From the NCBI RefSeq assembly GCF_008728635.1, contig NZ_CP044285.1, positions 4,154,001 through 4,218,000 of the forward strand: DNA of 64,000 bases, read 5' to 3'. Positions 19,147 to 28,238 of this stretch are shown here, one piece after another. Numbering within the stretch: the first letter of the stretch is position 1; each line of letters begins with the position of its first letter. Position numbers and translations under genes: made by a program. The notes under the pieces were generated by a model, which was not told the origin of the DNA, made no database searches, and saw only the letters and a list, made by a program, of their open reading frames with translations. This DNA comes from Hymenobacter baengnokdamensis. GTDB taxonomy: Bacteria; Bacteroidota; Bacteroidia; Cytophagales; Hymenobacteraceae.

Positions 19147-20076
19147 TTAGGCTACTACGCTGGCGGGCTGCACTTTCACCAACTCCTCGAACTGCGCCTC
19201 GCGGGCTTCGATTTCCTCCTGCGTAAGGTTCAGCAGCCGCTCGGTACCAAACTTCTCCACGCAGAACGAGGCCATGGCCGAGCCGTGAATAACGGCACGC
19301 TTCACGTTCTCAAACGAGCAGTCGTCGGTGGCCGCGATGTGGCCGATAAAGCCGCCCGCAAAGGTATCGCCGGCACCGGTGGGGTCAAATACCTCTTCCA
19401 GCGGCAGGGCCGGCGCGTAGAACACCTTATTCTTGTGGAAAAGCAGCGCCCCGTGCTCGCCTTTCTTGATAATCAAAAACTTAGGACCAAAGGCCAGGAT
19501 TTTACGGGCCGCCTTCACCAGCGAGTACTCGCCCGAGAGCTGCCGCGCTTCCTCGTCGTTGATGCTGAGCACGTCGACCATCTCGATGGTAGCCAGCAGC
19601 TCATCAGGGGCCACATCCATCCAGAAGTTCATGGTGTCGAGCACAATGAGCTTGGGGCGGTTTACGAGGCGCTGCACCACCAGGCGCTGCACCTGCGGGG
19701 CCAGGTTGCCGAGCATCAGGTACTTGCAATCCTGGTAAGCATCGGGAATAATCGGGTCAAACGAGCCGAGCACGTTCAGCTCAGTAGTAATCGTTTCGCG
19801 CGAATTAAGGTCTTTGTTATACTTACCCGACCAGAAAAACGACTTCTCATCGGCCTTGATTTGCAGGCCCTCGGTATTCACCCCGTGCTCTTCCAGCGTC
19901 AGAATATCAGCCTGCGGGAAGTCGCCGCCCACTACCGCCACCAGGTTTACCGGCTTGGTCGAGTACGAAGCCGAGAGGCTGATGTAAGTAGCTGCGCCAC
20001 CGATGATTTTGTCGGTTTTGCCAAAGGGAGTTTCCAGGGCGTCGAAGGCCACGGAGCCGATAACGAGCAGACTCAT
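19147..20076 (-). CDS. PfkB family carbohydrate/nucleoside kinase
   Basis: A 309-residue ribokinase-fold kinase that phosphorylates a sugar or nucleoside with ATP. It has the N-terminal GSVAFDALETPFGKTDKIIGGAATY substrate-binding region and the C-terminal PfkB signature DPTGAGDTFAGGFIGH with the catalytic Asp. The substrate cannot be assigned: no pathway neighbours are present. Proteins of this type are widely conserved in Bacteroidota as single genes. Confidence 0.9.
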   Translation of the reverse strand: MSLLVIGSVAFDALETPFGKTDKIIGGAATYISLSASYSTKPVNLVAVVGGDFPQADILTLEEHGVNTEGLQIKADEKSFFWSGKYNKDLNSRETITTELNVLGSFDPIIPDAYQDCKYLMLGNLAPQVQRLVVQRLVNRPKLIVLDTMNFWMDVAPDELLATIEMVDVLSINDEEARQLSGEYSLVKAARKILAFGPKFLIIKKGEHGALLFHKNKVFYAPALPLEEVFDPTGAGDTFAGGFIGHIAATDDCSFENVKRAVIHGSAMASFCVEKFGTERLLNLTQEEIEAREAQFEELVKVQPASVVA

Positions 20077-20136
20077 TGCGAGTAATTAGAGGAGTAGAAA
20101 ATGGGTGCTTGGCTAAGCAACTATGCAAATAACAAA

Positions 20137-20168
20137 AAAAGTCCCCGGATTCGCATCCAGGGACTTTT
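20137..20168 (-). terminator. Terminator of tRNA-His
   Basis: A 9-bp stem (AAAAGTCCC / GGGACTTTT on the plus strand) is followed on the minus strand by a T7 tract. It begins 6 nt after the tRNA. Confidence 0.8.
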
Positions 20169-20173
20169 GCGAG

Positions 20174-20248
<75 letters not shown>

Positions 20249-20266
20249 GTGTGGTGGTTTGTGGGG

Positions 20267-20274
20267 CAAAGATA
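20267..20274 (-). promoter_or_regulatory. -7 box TATCTTTG of tRNA-His
   Basis: The TAnnTTTG match ends 18 nt before the tRNA 5' end on the minus strand, a suitable distance for a short leader. Confidence 0.6.
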
Positions 20275-20474
20275 CGGCTGGGAATGTTTTTTGCAAGGTT
20301 TTCAGCCAAAAAACATCACTTCTGGTGCGCGTAGCGCCCCAGAACGAAGCAATCGCGCCCGAATGATACCCGCGCCCGTCATTCGGTCGGGGTGAGGGAG
20401 CAACAGCCGGGCCAGCTCGCCTTACCAAATGTTGGTTAGCCTCCCGCGCAGCAAAATAGCCCGACCTTTGCCAA

Positions 20475-21896
20475 ATGGATACCCCCGCCGCGTTCGCCGA
20501 TTTTAAGCTCAATAAGCAATTACTCAATGCCGTAGCCGAGGCTGGCTTTACCGAGCCTACGCCGGTGCAGCTCCAGACTATTCCGCTGCTGCTGGCCGGG
20601 CACGACGTGCTGGGTATCGCCCAGACCGGCACTGGCAAAACGGCCGCCTTTGGCCTGCCGCTGCTCATGAAAGTGAAATATGCGCAGGGCGAGCACCCCC
20701 GCGCCCTGATACTCGCCCCTACCCGCGAGCTGGCCATTCAACTGGAAAAGCACCTGAAGGCGCTGGCAACATATACAGATTTGCGAATATTTGCCATCTA
20801 CGGCGGGCTGGGGCCCAAAACGCAGATTGAGACGATAAAGGCGGGCCTTGATATCCTGATTGCCACCCCTGGCCGCCTGATGGAGATTTACCTGAAGGGC
20901 GACCTCGTGCTTAAGAACCTGACTACGCTGGTGCTCGATGAGGCCGATAAGATGATGGACATGGGCTTTATGCCCCAGATTCGGCGCATCCTGGAGATTA
21001 TTCCGCGCAAGCGGCAGAATGTGCTGTTTTCGGCCACCATGCCCGAGCGGGTGACGGTGCTGAGCGAGGAATTTCTGGAGTTTCCGGTGCGGGTAGAAGT
21101 GACGCCGCCCGCCCAAACGGCCCAGACCATTACCCAGAGCCTGTACGAAGTGCCCAACCTGGCTACCAAGATAAACCTGCTCGAATACCTGCTGCACCGC
21201 GACGCGGCCGAGATGACGCGGGTGATGCTGTTTGCCCGCACCAAGGAAAACGCCGACGAGGTAGCCCGCTTTTTGCAGCGCAAAGCGCCCGTGGGCGAGG
21301 TACGCGTGATTCACGGCAACAAGGGCCAGAACGCCCGCCTCAACAGCATGGATGCTTTTAAGGCGGGTAGTATTCGCTACCTGGTGGCTACCGATGTGGC
21401 GGCGCGCGGCATCGACGTGCCGCAGGTAAGCCACGTCATCAATTTCGACGTGCCGCTGATTTATGACGACTACGTGCACCGCATTGGGCGCACGGGGCGG
21501 GCGCGGCACACGGGCGCGGCCATCACCTTCGCCAACCCGGCCGAGCGCCAGCACATCGAGCGCATTGAGGAGATGATTCGGCAGGAGATTCCGCTGCTGC
21601 CCATTCCGGAGGAAGTGGAGATTACGAATACGCCTTTTGTCGAAGGCCAGCAGCACGCCCGCGTGCTCGACGAGCAGCGCCGCCGCCAGGACCCCGAGTT
21701 CAAAGGGTCATTTCACGAAAAGAAGGAGTGGATAAAGCCCGGCGTGACCATCGACAAGCGCACCGGCAAGCCCTTCGAGGAAGGCAAGCACCACAAGAAA
21801 AGCCAGAAAGGCAACAAGAAGAACCCCGGCAAGAAGGGCGCTTCGGCACCGGCTATGAAGGCTATCAACGCCCGGCCCCGGCGGCGCAGCAGCTAA
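20475..21896 (+). CDS. DEAD-box ATP-dependent RNA helicase (RhlE-like)
   Basis: A 473-residue RNA helicase with all core motifs in order: the Q-motif region FTEPTPVQLQTIP (about 25), Walker A AQTGTGKT, PTRELA, TPGR, the DEAD box VLDEADKMMDMG, SAT, then domain 2 with ARGIDVPQVSHV and HRIGRTGRARH. The tail (about 420-473) is very Lys/Arg-rich (HHKKSQKGNKKNPGKK), a likely non-specific RNA-binding extension. A GACCTTTG box ends 4 nt before the ATG, so the mRNA may be leaderless. Confidence 0.95.
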   Translation: MDTPAAFADFKLNKQLLNAVAEAGFTEPTPVQLQTIPLLLAGHDVLGIAQTGTGKTAAFGLPLLMKVKYAQGEHPRALILAPTRELAIQLEKHLKALATYTDLRIFAIYGGLGPKTQIETIKAGLDILIATPGRLMEIYLKGDLVLKNLTTLVLDEADKMMDMGFMPQIRRILEIIPRKRQNVLFSATMPERVTVLSEEFLEFPVRVEVTPPAQTAQTITQSLYEVPNLATKINLLEYLLHRDAAEMTRVMLFARTKENADEVARFLQRKAPVGEVRVIHGNKGQNARLNSMDAFKAGSIRYLVATDVAARGIDVPQVSHVINFDVPLIYDDYVHRIGRTGRARHTGAAITFANPAERQHIERIEEMIRQEIPLLPIPEEVEITNTPFVEGQQHARVLDEQRRRQDPEFKGSFHEKKEWIKPGVTIDKRTGKPFEEGKHHKKSQKGNKKNPGKKGASAPAMKAINARPRRRSS

Positions 21897-21923
21897 TGGA
21901 GGTAAGAGCTATAACTCTTACCC

Positions 21924-22355
21924 CTAATGGTGCAGCATGTGCCCGATGCGGGCGCTGGCCAGCGTGAGCACGCCACCCCAAAGCACGGCGCTCCAGAGCA
22001 TGTGCAGCAGGATGCGCTGACGCGGCACGCCCAGCAGCGTGGCAATGACGGTGCCGCCGATGGGCGAAAGCAAAACAGGCGTGAGAAAGGCGATACCGCC
22101 CATGCCGAAGCGCTTAAATACTTTTATAATATTGCGCGAGCGCCTGGAAAATACGGGCACCCGGCGCAGGCGGCGCTGCTGCTGCCGGTGCAGCACCCAG
22201 GTGCGGCCCACCCCCGAAATAATAAATACGCTCGTCATCATGCCGGCCACCGTGAGGCCCAGCGTGGGCCAAAATCCCAGGCCCATCTTACTGCCCGCCA
22301 GCGGGCCGCCCAGAAACTTTATCGTGCTAAGCAGGAAAACGGTGGCAAGTTTCAT
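21924..22355 (-). CDS. Putative small multi-span membrane protein
   Basis: A 143-residue protein from ATG 22355; the open frame continues upstream to 22607 over the end of upp, but that part is not plausible coding. It has three to four hydrophobic segments (LATVFLLSTIKFLGGPLAG, LTVAGMMTSVFIIS, GIAFLTPVLLSPIGGTVIATLLG and a final MLWSAVLWGGVLTLA) and a basic loop RQQQRRLRRVPVFSRRSR. The pattern is reminiscent of small multidrug-export or DedA-like proteins (weak). It follows upp on the same strand. Confidence 0.7.
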   Translation of the reverse strand: MKLATVFLLSTIKFLGGPLAGSKMGLGFWPTLGLTVAGMMTSVFIISGVGRTWVLHRQQQRRLRRVPVFSRRSRNIIKVFKRFGMGGIAFLTPVLLSPIGGTVIATLLGVPRQRILLHMLWSAVLWGGVLTLASARIGHMLHH

Positions 22356-22527
22356 AGCAAAGTGTAACACCGGCGCAGAATAATGAAAATCGACGGCTAA
22401 TACAGTAAAAATGCGGCGAGCAGACTTGCAAACATACCTTGTTTCGTCCAAGCTGGTTACCATGTCGTTAAAAGCCGACCCATTCGCTGCTAACGAAAAT
22501 GCAACTTCCGGGCCGCTTTTAGCAGGG

Positions 22528-23229
22528 CTAAATCTTGCTGCCGAAGGCCAGGTCGCCGGCATCGCCGAGGCCGGGAATAATGTAGGCCTGCCCGTTGAGC
22601 TTCTCATCGACAGCGGCTACCCAGAGCGTAGCCTCGGGTATTTCGCGCATGACGTAGGCGACGCCTTCGGGCGAGGCAATAACGGCCGCGATGTGCACCT
22701 GGCGCGGCGTGCCGAAGCGCAGCATGGCCCGGTAGGTTTGCACCAGGCTTTTGCCGGTGGCCAGCATGGGGTCGGCCAGGATGAGCACGCGCTCGTCGAG
22801 GCTGGGCGCGGTGAGGTAGTCGAGCTGCACCTGCACCTGGGCCGTGCCCTCGATGCGGTAGGCCGCCGCAAACGCGCTTGGCGACTGGTCAAAGTAATTC
22901 AGGAAGCCCTGGTGAAAGGGCAGGCCGGCCCGCAGCACAGTCGCCAGCACGGGAAAATCGCGCAGCAGCTGGCTGGCCGCTTCGCCGAGCGGCGTTTTTA
23001 TGGCCTGCGGCGTGTAGCTGAGCTGGGCGCTGATGCGGGTAGCGATAATTTCGCCCAGCCGCTGGAGGTTGCGCCGAAAGCGCAAGCTGTCTTTTTGAAT
23101 ATCTACGTCGCGCAGCTCGGCCAAAAAATGATTGGCAATGCTGGGCTCGGCGCATACTACCCGCAGGCGTTCGGGGACCGTGGCAGCGGCCGGAGCCACG
23201 GCATCGGAAGAGGTCAGAAGCGCATCCAT
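22528..23229 (-). CDS. upp: Uracil phosphoribosyltransferase
   Basis: Upp salvages uracil to UMP with PRPP. The 233-residue product shows the PRTase PRPP loop in LILADPMLATGKSLVQT and the C-terminal uracil site in YIIPGLGDAGDLAFGSK. The first 16 residues are a non-conserved extension. Its start overlaps the end of the upstream acyltransferase gene by 16 nt, so the two are probably translationally coupled. The window also holds a uracil degradation operon. Confidence 0.95.
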   Translation of the reverse strand: MDALLTSSDAVAPAAATVPERLRVVCAEPSIANHFLAELRDVDIQKDSLRFRRNLQRLGEIIATRISAQLSYTPQAIKTPLGEAASQLLRDFPVLATVLRAGLPFHQGFLNYFDQSPSAFAAAYRIEGTAQVQVQLDYLTAPSLDERVLILADPMLATGKSLVQTYRAMLRFGTPRQVHIAAVIASPEGVAYVMREIPEATLWVAAVDEKLNGQAYIIPGLGDAGDLAFGSKI

Positions 23230-24158
23230 GTTGGAAACCAGGTTTTTTGGGTAAAAGTCAGGGTAGGATATGATACGGGCCGCGCCCCGAAGTTGGCAAA
23301 GAAACGCGCGATGCCCGGCAAAGTACCGCCTTCAAAATCGAAGACCTGCCCGGCCCGGCCGGCGTGGCGGCGCAGCGCATCGTCGAGCAGCAGCATCGGC
23401 GCCTTGGCGGCCCGCCCGGCCGGCGATACCGCCGCAAACAGGTAAATAACCCCCGCCGCGTGCCGAATAAACACTGCCCCGGCAAGCAGCTCATTGGTAT
23501 CGGGGGCGCGCACCTGTCGCACTTCGGCTACCCCACGCGCCTGCGCGGCCTGCACCAAGCGGCGCAGGCGCGCATAGTGCCGCTGGTGCAGGCTCGTGTC
23601 GGCGGGGCCGCGATACGACAGGAACAAATATATTATTTCATATATATTATAGCTTTCTGTCACGACCAGCGGCTGGGGCAGCTGCTGATTTTTGCGCAGC
23701 CGGCGGCGATACTCTGCCGTGTAGCCTTGCAGCAGCTCCGGGTAGCTGGCGCCGAGGCTCAGGTGATACGTGAGGCGCTCGGCGGCGGCAAAGCCCGGTG
23801 GCAGGGCGGGCAGCCCCGAGCCAGGGGCCAGCTGCTGGTAGAAGGCAACACAGGTTTTCCGAATAAAAGGCAGATAATCGGCCAGCTCACGGTACTGGCT
23901 GGCGGGCGTCAGCACCAGGCCCAGCTGCTGCGTAAATAGCGGCTGGTACCCTACCCGGCCCCACGGCCGCCACTTGGTGGGCAGCGGCAGCAGCGAGCGG
24001 TAGTCGCCGGCCGGCCCCAGCTCTACCACGGCGGCCCAGCGGCCGGCCGTGGCACGCAGCCACCACGCCTGGACATAGGCCGGCGCGCCGACGCTGGCCG
24101 CCACGCAGGCATCCCAGCGGGCAAGGTCGAGGTCAGAATACTGGAGCAGACGCAGCAC
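23214..24158 (-). CDS. FemAB/GNAT-like acyltransferase
   Basis: A 314-residue protein resembling GNAT/FemAB-fold acyltransferases of Bacteroidota, with YVQAWWLRATAGRWAAVVELG near the N-terminus, a central LSLGASYPELLQGYTAEYRRRLRKNQQL and a C-terminal FDFEGGTLPGIARFFANFGA. I chose GTG 24158 over the longer TTG-initiated frame (24206) because a GACCTTTG -7 box at 24191-24198 would place the transcription start downstream of the TTG. The acyl donor and acceptor are unknown. A short AT-rich island (23625-23652) inside the gene is unlike its surroundings. Confidence 0.78.
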   Translation of the reverse strand: MLRLLQYSDLDLARWDACVAASVGAPAYVQAWWLRATAGRWAAVVELGPAGDYRSLLPLPTKWRPWGRVGYQPLFTQQLGLVLTPASQYRELADYLPFIRKTCVAFYQQLAPGSGLPALPPGFAAAERLTYHLSLGASYPELLQGYTAEYRRRLRKNQQLPQPLVVTESYNIYEIIYLFLSYRGPADTSLHQRHYARLRRLVQAAQARGVAEVRQVRAPDTNELLAGAVFIRHAAGVIYLFAAVSPAGRAAKAPMLLLDDALRRHAGRAGQVFDFEGGTLPGIARFFANFGARPVSYPTLTFTQKTWFPTWMRF

Positions 24159-24190
24159 GGTAAGCGGGGCGGCCGGGTATAAGCCGCGGC

Positions 24191-24198
24191 CAAAGGTC
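24191..24198 (-). promoter_or_regulatory. -7 box GACCTTTG of the acyltransferase-upp unit
   Basis: A near-consensus box 33 nt upstream of GTG 24158 on the minus strand. Together with the plus-strand box at 24231 it makes a compact divergent promoter region. Confidence 0.4.
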
Positions 24199-24230
24199 GG
24201 GGCCAAAAGCCGGGGCGGCCGCGGCCGACG

Positions 24231-24238
24231 TAAATTTG
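24231..24238 (+). promoter_or_regulatory. -7 box TAAATTTG of the remB-like gene
   Basis: A perfect TAnnTTTG match ending 35 nt before ATG 24274. Confidence 0.5.
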
Positions 24239-24273
24239 TGCAGCCTGCCCCCTTTCGGGTAGTTTTCTGGTTG

Positions 24274-26253
24274 ATGAATTCCTACCTGTTTCCGCTTTTA
24301 CTTGTTTTGGCTGGCCCGCTCGCGGCCCAGACCACTCAGCCGGCCACCACGCCCCAGCCAGGCTCGGCCAACTGGTACATTTTCAATCAGCCTGTACCCG
24401 AAAGCCCAGAAGGCGAAAAGCCCGTCACACACGTGCCGAAGGCTGAGCGCCCGGTACCCGAGGCGCGGCCGGCCCCGGTGGCGCGCCCGGCTCCGGCCCG
24501 CCGGGTGCGGGCGGGCCGCGCCGCGGGCACCCGCGAAGAAACGCCCTATCAGGGCGCGCTCTACGTGCCGCTCGACCCGAATACCTACCGGCTGCTCGAC
24601 CGCTATGCTATTAAGTACGGGCCCGACTCGCTGCAAGACCCGCACACCAGCGTGCGGCCCTATACCCGCTGGGCGGCGGGGCACCTGGGCGAGCGCATGA
24701 TGAACGACGGGGCCGAACTCTCGGCCGCCGACCGATTTAATGCGCAGTACCTGACTCAGGACAACTGGATGTTTTCGGCTGCGGGCGACAGCCTGAACCA
24801 CAGCCAACGGCCTTTTCTGACGTATTTCTACCGCGACCAAACCGACCTCTACCACGTTCAGACTAAGGATTTTGCCTTACGCATCAATCCCGTGCTGCTG
24901 CTGCAAGCCGGTAAAGATGGCGGCGAAAACAGCCTCAGCGGCCTGCGCTACGTGAACACGCGCGGCGCATCCTTTGAAGGGCTGATTGACCAGCGGCTGG
25001 GTTTCTACGGCTTTCTGACCGACAACCAGGAGGCCGTGCCAGGCTGGGTGCAGGCCCAGATTCGGCGCGACAATATCGTGCCCCACGAGGGGTATTGGAA
25101 AGACTACAAGACGAGCGGCAACGCTTATGACTTCTTTACGGCGCGGGGCGGCATCACCTACGCGGCTACCCCGCACATCAGCGTGCAGCTGGCCCACGAC
25201 CGCAATTTTATCGGTAATGGCTACCGCTCGCTCATTCTGAGCGATTACAGCTCGCCCTATTTTTTCCTGAAGCTCAATACACGCATCTGGAAATTCAACT
25301 ACCAGAATATTTTTGCGGAGCTGACTGCCCGCCGCAGCCTCAGCGGGGCCGACTCGCTCTATCCTAAGAAATACCTGGCCCTGCACCACCTGAGCCTCGA
25401 CGTGACCAATAACTTTAACATTGGGTTGTTTGAGTCGGAGGTATCGGGCGGGGCGGGGCGCGGGCTGGAGCTGCAATACCTGAACCCGGTTATATTTTAC
25501 CGGGCCATCGAGCAGCAGGTCGGCTCAACCGACAACGCGCTGCTGGGCCTCGACTTTAAGTGGAATATCAAGCACCGAGCCCAGCTCTACGGCCAGCTGG
25601 TGCTCGATGAGTTTAAGCTGAGCGAAATACGCGCCGGCGACGGCTGGTGGAGCAACAAGCAGGCCGTGCAGCTGGGCGGCAAGCTGCTCGACCTGGGTGG
25701 CATCCGCAACCTCGACCTGCAGGTGGAGTTCAACTATATCCGGCCCTACACCTACCAGCACGAGAGCGTGTACACGGCCTACGAGCAGTATCAGCAGCCG
25801 CTGGCTCACCCCATGGGCGCCAACCTGGCCGAAATACTAGCCGTGCTCAGCTACCAGCCCCTGCCCCGGCTCAATTTGGTGGCCAAAGCCTTTTACACCA
25901 AGCAAGGCCTTGACTTCACCTACAGCCCGGTGGGTCAGCCCGTGCCGCACAGCGATTACGGCTCCAACCCTCTACAACCCTACAACAACCGGCCGCTAGA
26001 TGCGGCCGGCAAGCTCATCGAATACGGCTACCGGGTGGGCGACGGCAACACCAGCCACCTGCTGCACACCGACCTCACGGCCACCTACCAGCCGCGCCTC
26101 AACCTGTTTATCGATGCCACGCTCATTGTGCGGCATCAATCCATCAATCAGCCAATTACTTACCCCAACGGTGGCGCCATCGGCAATGGCACCGAGGTCT
26201 ATCCATCGGTGGCGCTGCGCTGGAATATCGCCCAGCGCCTGAATGAATTTTAA
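24274..26253 (+). CDS. RemB/Wzi-like outer-membrane protein
   Basis: A 659-residue exported protein from ATG 24274, with signal peptide MNSYLFPLLLVLAGPLAAQ. After a Pro-rich linker (to about residue 90) comes a long stretch of alternating strands typical of a beta-barrel, with HDRNFIGNGYRSLILSDYSSPYFFLKL in the middle. That block matches the capsule-assembly Wzi/gliding motility RemB group as I know it. It should sit in the outer membrane and bind or organise surface polysaccharide, possibly aiding gliding. The stop codon lies inside a 23-bp palindrome, and an MsbA-like exporter follows. Confidence 0.8.
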   Translation: MNSYLFPLLLVLAGPLAAQTTQPATTPQPGSANWYIFNQPVPESPEGEKPVTHVPKAERPVPEARPAPVARPAPARRVRAGRAAGTREETPYQGALYVPLDPNTYRLLDRYAIKYGPDSLQDPHTSVRPYTRWAAGHLGERMMNDGAELSAADRFNAQYLTQDNWMFSAAGDSLNHSQRPFLTYFYRDQTDLYHVQTKDFALRINPVLLLQAGKDGGENSLSGLRYVNTRGASFEGLIDQRLGFYGFLTDNQEAVPGWVQAQIRRDNIVPHEGYWKDYKTSGNAYDFFTARGGITYAATPHISVQLAHDRNFIGNGYRSLILSDYSSPYFFLKLNTRIWKFNYQNIFAELTARRSLSGADSLYPKKYLALHHLSLDVTNNFNIGLFESEVSGGAGRGLELQYLNPVIFYRAIEQQVGSTDNALLGLDFKWNIKHRAQLYGQLVLDEFKLSEIRAGDGWWSNKQAVQLGGKLLDLGGIRNLDLQVEFNYIRPYTYQHESVYTAYEQYQQPLAHPMGANLAEILAVLSYQPLPRLNLVAKAFYTKQGLDFTYSPVGQPVPHSDYGSNPLQPYNNRPLDAAGKLIEYGYRVGDGNTSHLLHTDLTATYQPRLNLFIDATLIVRHQSINQPITYPNGGAIGNGTEVYPSVALRWNIAQRLNEF

Positions 26254-26298
26254 CTAGCAGACAATATATATTAACAATATATATTGTCTGCTAGTTAA
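26250..26298. repeat. 23-bp perfect inverted repeat over the remB-like stop codon
   Basis: Arms 26250-26272 and 26276-26298 are exact reverse complements around a 3-nt AAC loop. The outer part contains CTAGCAGAC and the inner part AATATATATT. The TAA stop (26251-26253) is in the left arm. There is no U-tract after it, so it is not a standard terminator. Confidence 0.9.
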
Positions 26299-26327
26299 CC
26301 GAGGCAGCTTTTACCTACCATTTTTCT

Positions 26328-28172
26328 GTGAAAACCTACCTCCGCCTGCTGAGCTTCTCGCGGCCCTACGCCGACTTCGTGCCGCTGTATGCGCTGTATG
26401 CCACGCTGGGTATTTTCTTCGGCATTGCCAACTTCACGCTGGTTATTCCGCTGCTAAACGTGCTGTTTGGCACTACCGATACGCACACGGCCGCTGCGCC
26501 GGCCGTACTACCGGCCTTTGCGTTCTCGCTCGACTACATCAAGGCGCTGTTTAATTTCTACTTCAACCAGATGCTGCTGCTGCACGGCAAGCAGGGCACG
26601 CTGGCGTTTGTATGCGGCCTAATTATCGTATCGGTGTTTCTGAGCAACGTATTTCGCTACCTCGGCGGGCGGCTGCTGGCGCGGGTGCGGGCGCGGGTGG
26701 TGCGCAACGTGCGCGGCGCCTTGTTTGGCCGCATCACCGAGCTGGAGCTGGGCTATTTCTCGAATGAGCGCAAAGGTGACCTTATCTCGCACCTCACCAA
26801 CGACGTGCAGGAGGTGGAAATATCGGTAGTGAACACGCTCACGGCGGTGTTTAAGGAGCCGCTCAACATCGTGGGCATTTTCGTGCTGCTGTTTTCGATG
26901 TCGGCCCGGCTCACCTTGTTTTCGCTGGTGCTGCTGCCTGTTTCGGGGGGCATTATTGCCAGCGTATCGAAGCGCCTGCGCCGCCACGCCACCATCAGCC
27001 AGACCACCCTGGGCGCCATGCTCTCGGTGATTGAGGAAACCCTGGGCGGCATGCGCGTGGTAAAAGCCTTCAATGCCCGCGCGTATGTGTTCGGCAAGTT
27101 CCAGTTTCAGAACGACTTATATGCCCGCACCACGCAGGCCATCGACAACACCCGCGACCTGGCTTCGCCGTTTTCCGAGTTTGCGGGCGTAACCGTCGTG
27201 GCGGGCCTGCTTTACTACGGCGGCTCGCTGGTGCTGAGCGGCCAGGCCGAGCTGTCGGCAGCATCGTTTATTACCTATATTATATTATTCTCCCAGATTC
27301 TGACGCCGGCCAAGTCGCTGTCGGGGGCATTCAGCAACATTCAGCGCGGGCTGGTGGCGGGCGGCCGGGTGCTGAGCATTATTGATACCGAGCCCAGCAT
27401 CCGCGACCGGCCCAATGCCATCGCACTGCCCCCCTTTCACGAGCAGGTGGAGTTGCGCAACGTGAGCTTTCACTACGGCGACGTGCCGGTGCTCTACGAC
27501 CTGAATCTGACCGTGAAAAAAGGCCAGACCATCGCGCTCGTCGGCCCCAGCGGCGGTGGCAAAAGCACGCTGGCCGACCTGCTGCCGCGCTTTTACGACC
27601 CCAGCGCCGGGCAGGTGCTCATCGATGGCCACGACGTGCGCGACTGCACGCTGTACTCGGTGCGCGCCCAGATGGGCATCGTGACGCAGGAAAGCATTCT
27701 GTTTAACGACACCATTTATAATAATATCAAATTTAACACCGAAGCTTCTGAGGAAGAGATAATTGCGGCTGCTAAAACGGCCAATGCCCACGATTTTATT
27801 ATGGCTTCGCCCGATGGCTACCAGACTACTATCGGCGACCGGGGCGGGCGACTTTCGGGTGGGCAGCGCCAGCGCCTGAGCATTGCGCGGGCCATTCTGC
27901 GCAACCCACCCATTCTTATTCTCGATGAAGCCACGTCGGCCCTCGACACCGAGAGCGAGAAGCTGGTGCAGGAAGCCCTCACGCGCCTCATGGCCTCGCG
28001 TACCTCGCTCGTGATTGCCCATCGCCTCAGCACCGTGCGCCACGCCGATGAGATTATCGTGCTCCAGCATGGCCGCATTGTGGAGCGCGGCACCCACGAC
28101 GAGCTGCTGCTGCGCCCCGGCGGCCTCTACCAGCGCCTGAGCCAGCTGCAAACCAACGCGGCGCTCGTATAA
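26328..28172 (+). CDS. MsbA-like ABC exporter (permease-ATPase fusion)
   Basis: A 614-residue half-transporter starting at GTG 26328. The N-terminal membrane domain (about 1-330) has six spans, with FFGIANFTLVIPLLNVLFG early on. The ATPase domain has Walker A GPSGGGKST (from residue 406), Q-loop GIVTQESILFND, signature LSGGQRQR (from 509), Walker B ILILDEATSALD and the H-loop in VIAHRLSTV. In this neighbourhood (remB-like, gmhA) export of lipid A or another lipid-linked glycan is the best guess, but drug-type exporters look alike. Confidence 0.93.
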   Translation: MKTYLRLLSFSRPYADFVPLYALYATLGIFFGIANFTLVIPLLNVLFGTTDTHTAAAPAVLPAFAFSLDYIKALFNFYFNQMLLLHGKQGTLAFVCGLIIVSVFLSNVFRYLGGRLLARVRARVVRNVRGALFGRITELELGYFSNERKGDLISHLTNDVQEVEISVVNTLTAVFKEPLNIVGIFVLLFSMSARLTLFSLVLLPVSGGIIASVSKRLRRHATISQTTLGAMLSVIEETLGGMRVVKAFNARAYVFGKFQFQNDLYARTTQAIDNTRDLASPFSEFAGVTVVAGLLYYGGSLVLSGQAELSAASFITYIILFSQILTPAKSLSGAFSNIQRGLVAGGRVLSIIDTEPSIRDRPNAIALPPFHEQVELRNVSFHYGDVPVLYDLNLTVKKGQTIALVGPSGGGKSTLADLLPRFYDPSAGQVLIDGHDVRDCTLYSVRAQMGIVTQESILFNDTIYNNIKFNTEASEEEIIAAAKTANAHDFIMASPDGYQTTIGDRGGRLSGGQRQRLSIARAILRNPPILILDEATSALDTESEKLVQEALTRLMASRTSLVIAHRLSTVRHADEIIVLQHGRIVERGTHDELLLRPGGLYQRLSQLQTNAALV

Positions 28173-28238
28173 TGGCCCGCGCCCGGCACCCGCTTGGGGC
28201 GCTATCTTTCGGCACTCACCTTCTTTCTCTCTTTCGCC

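Noticed and set aside
20330..20400. GAACGAAGCAATC and a short CCGAATGA/TCATTCGG hairpin upstream of the helicase gene
   Set aside because: It resembles a dispersed repeat word but is too short and isolated to call; no transcription signal is attached to it.
22356..22607. N-terminal extension of the small membrane protein reading into upp
   Set aside because: It would overlap the upp 3' end and has no membrane or signal character; ATG 22355 gives a sensible membrane protein.
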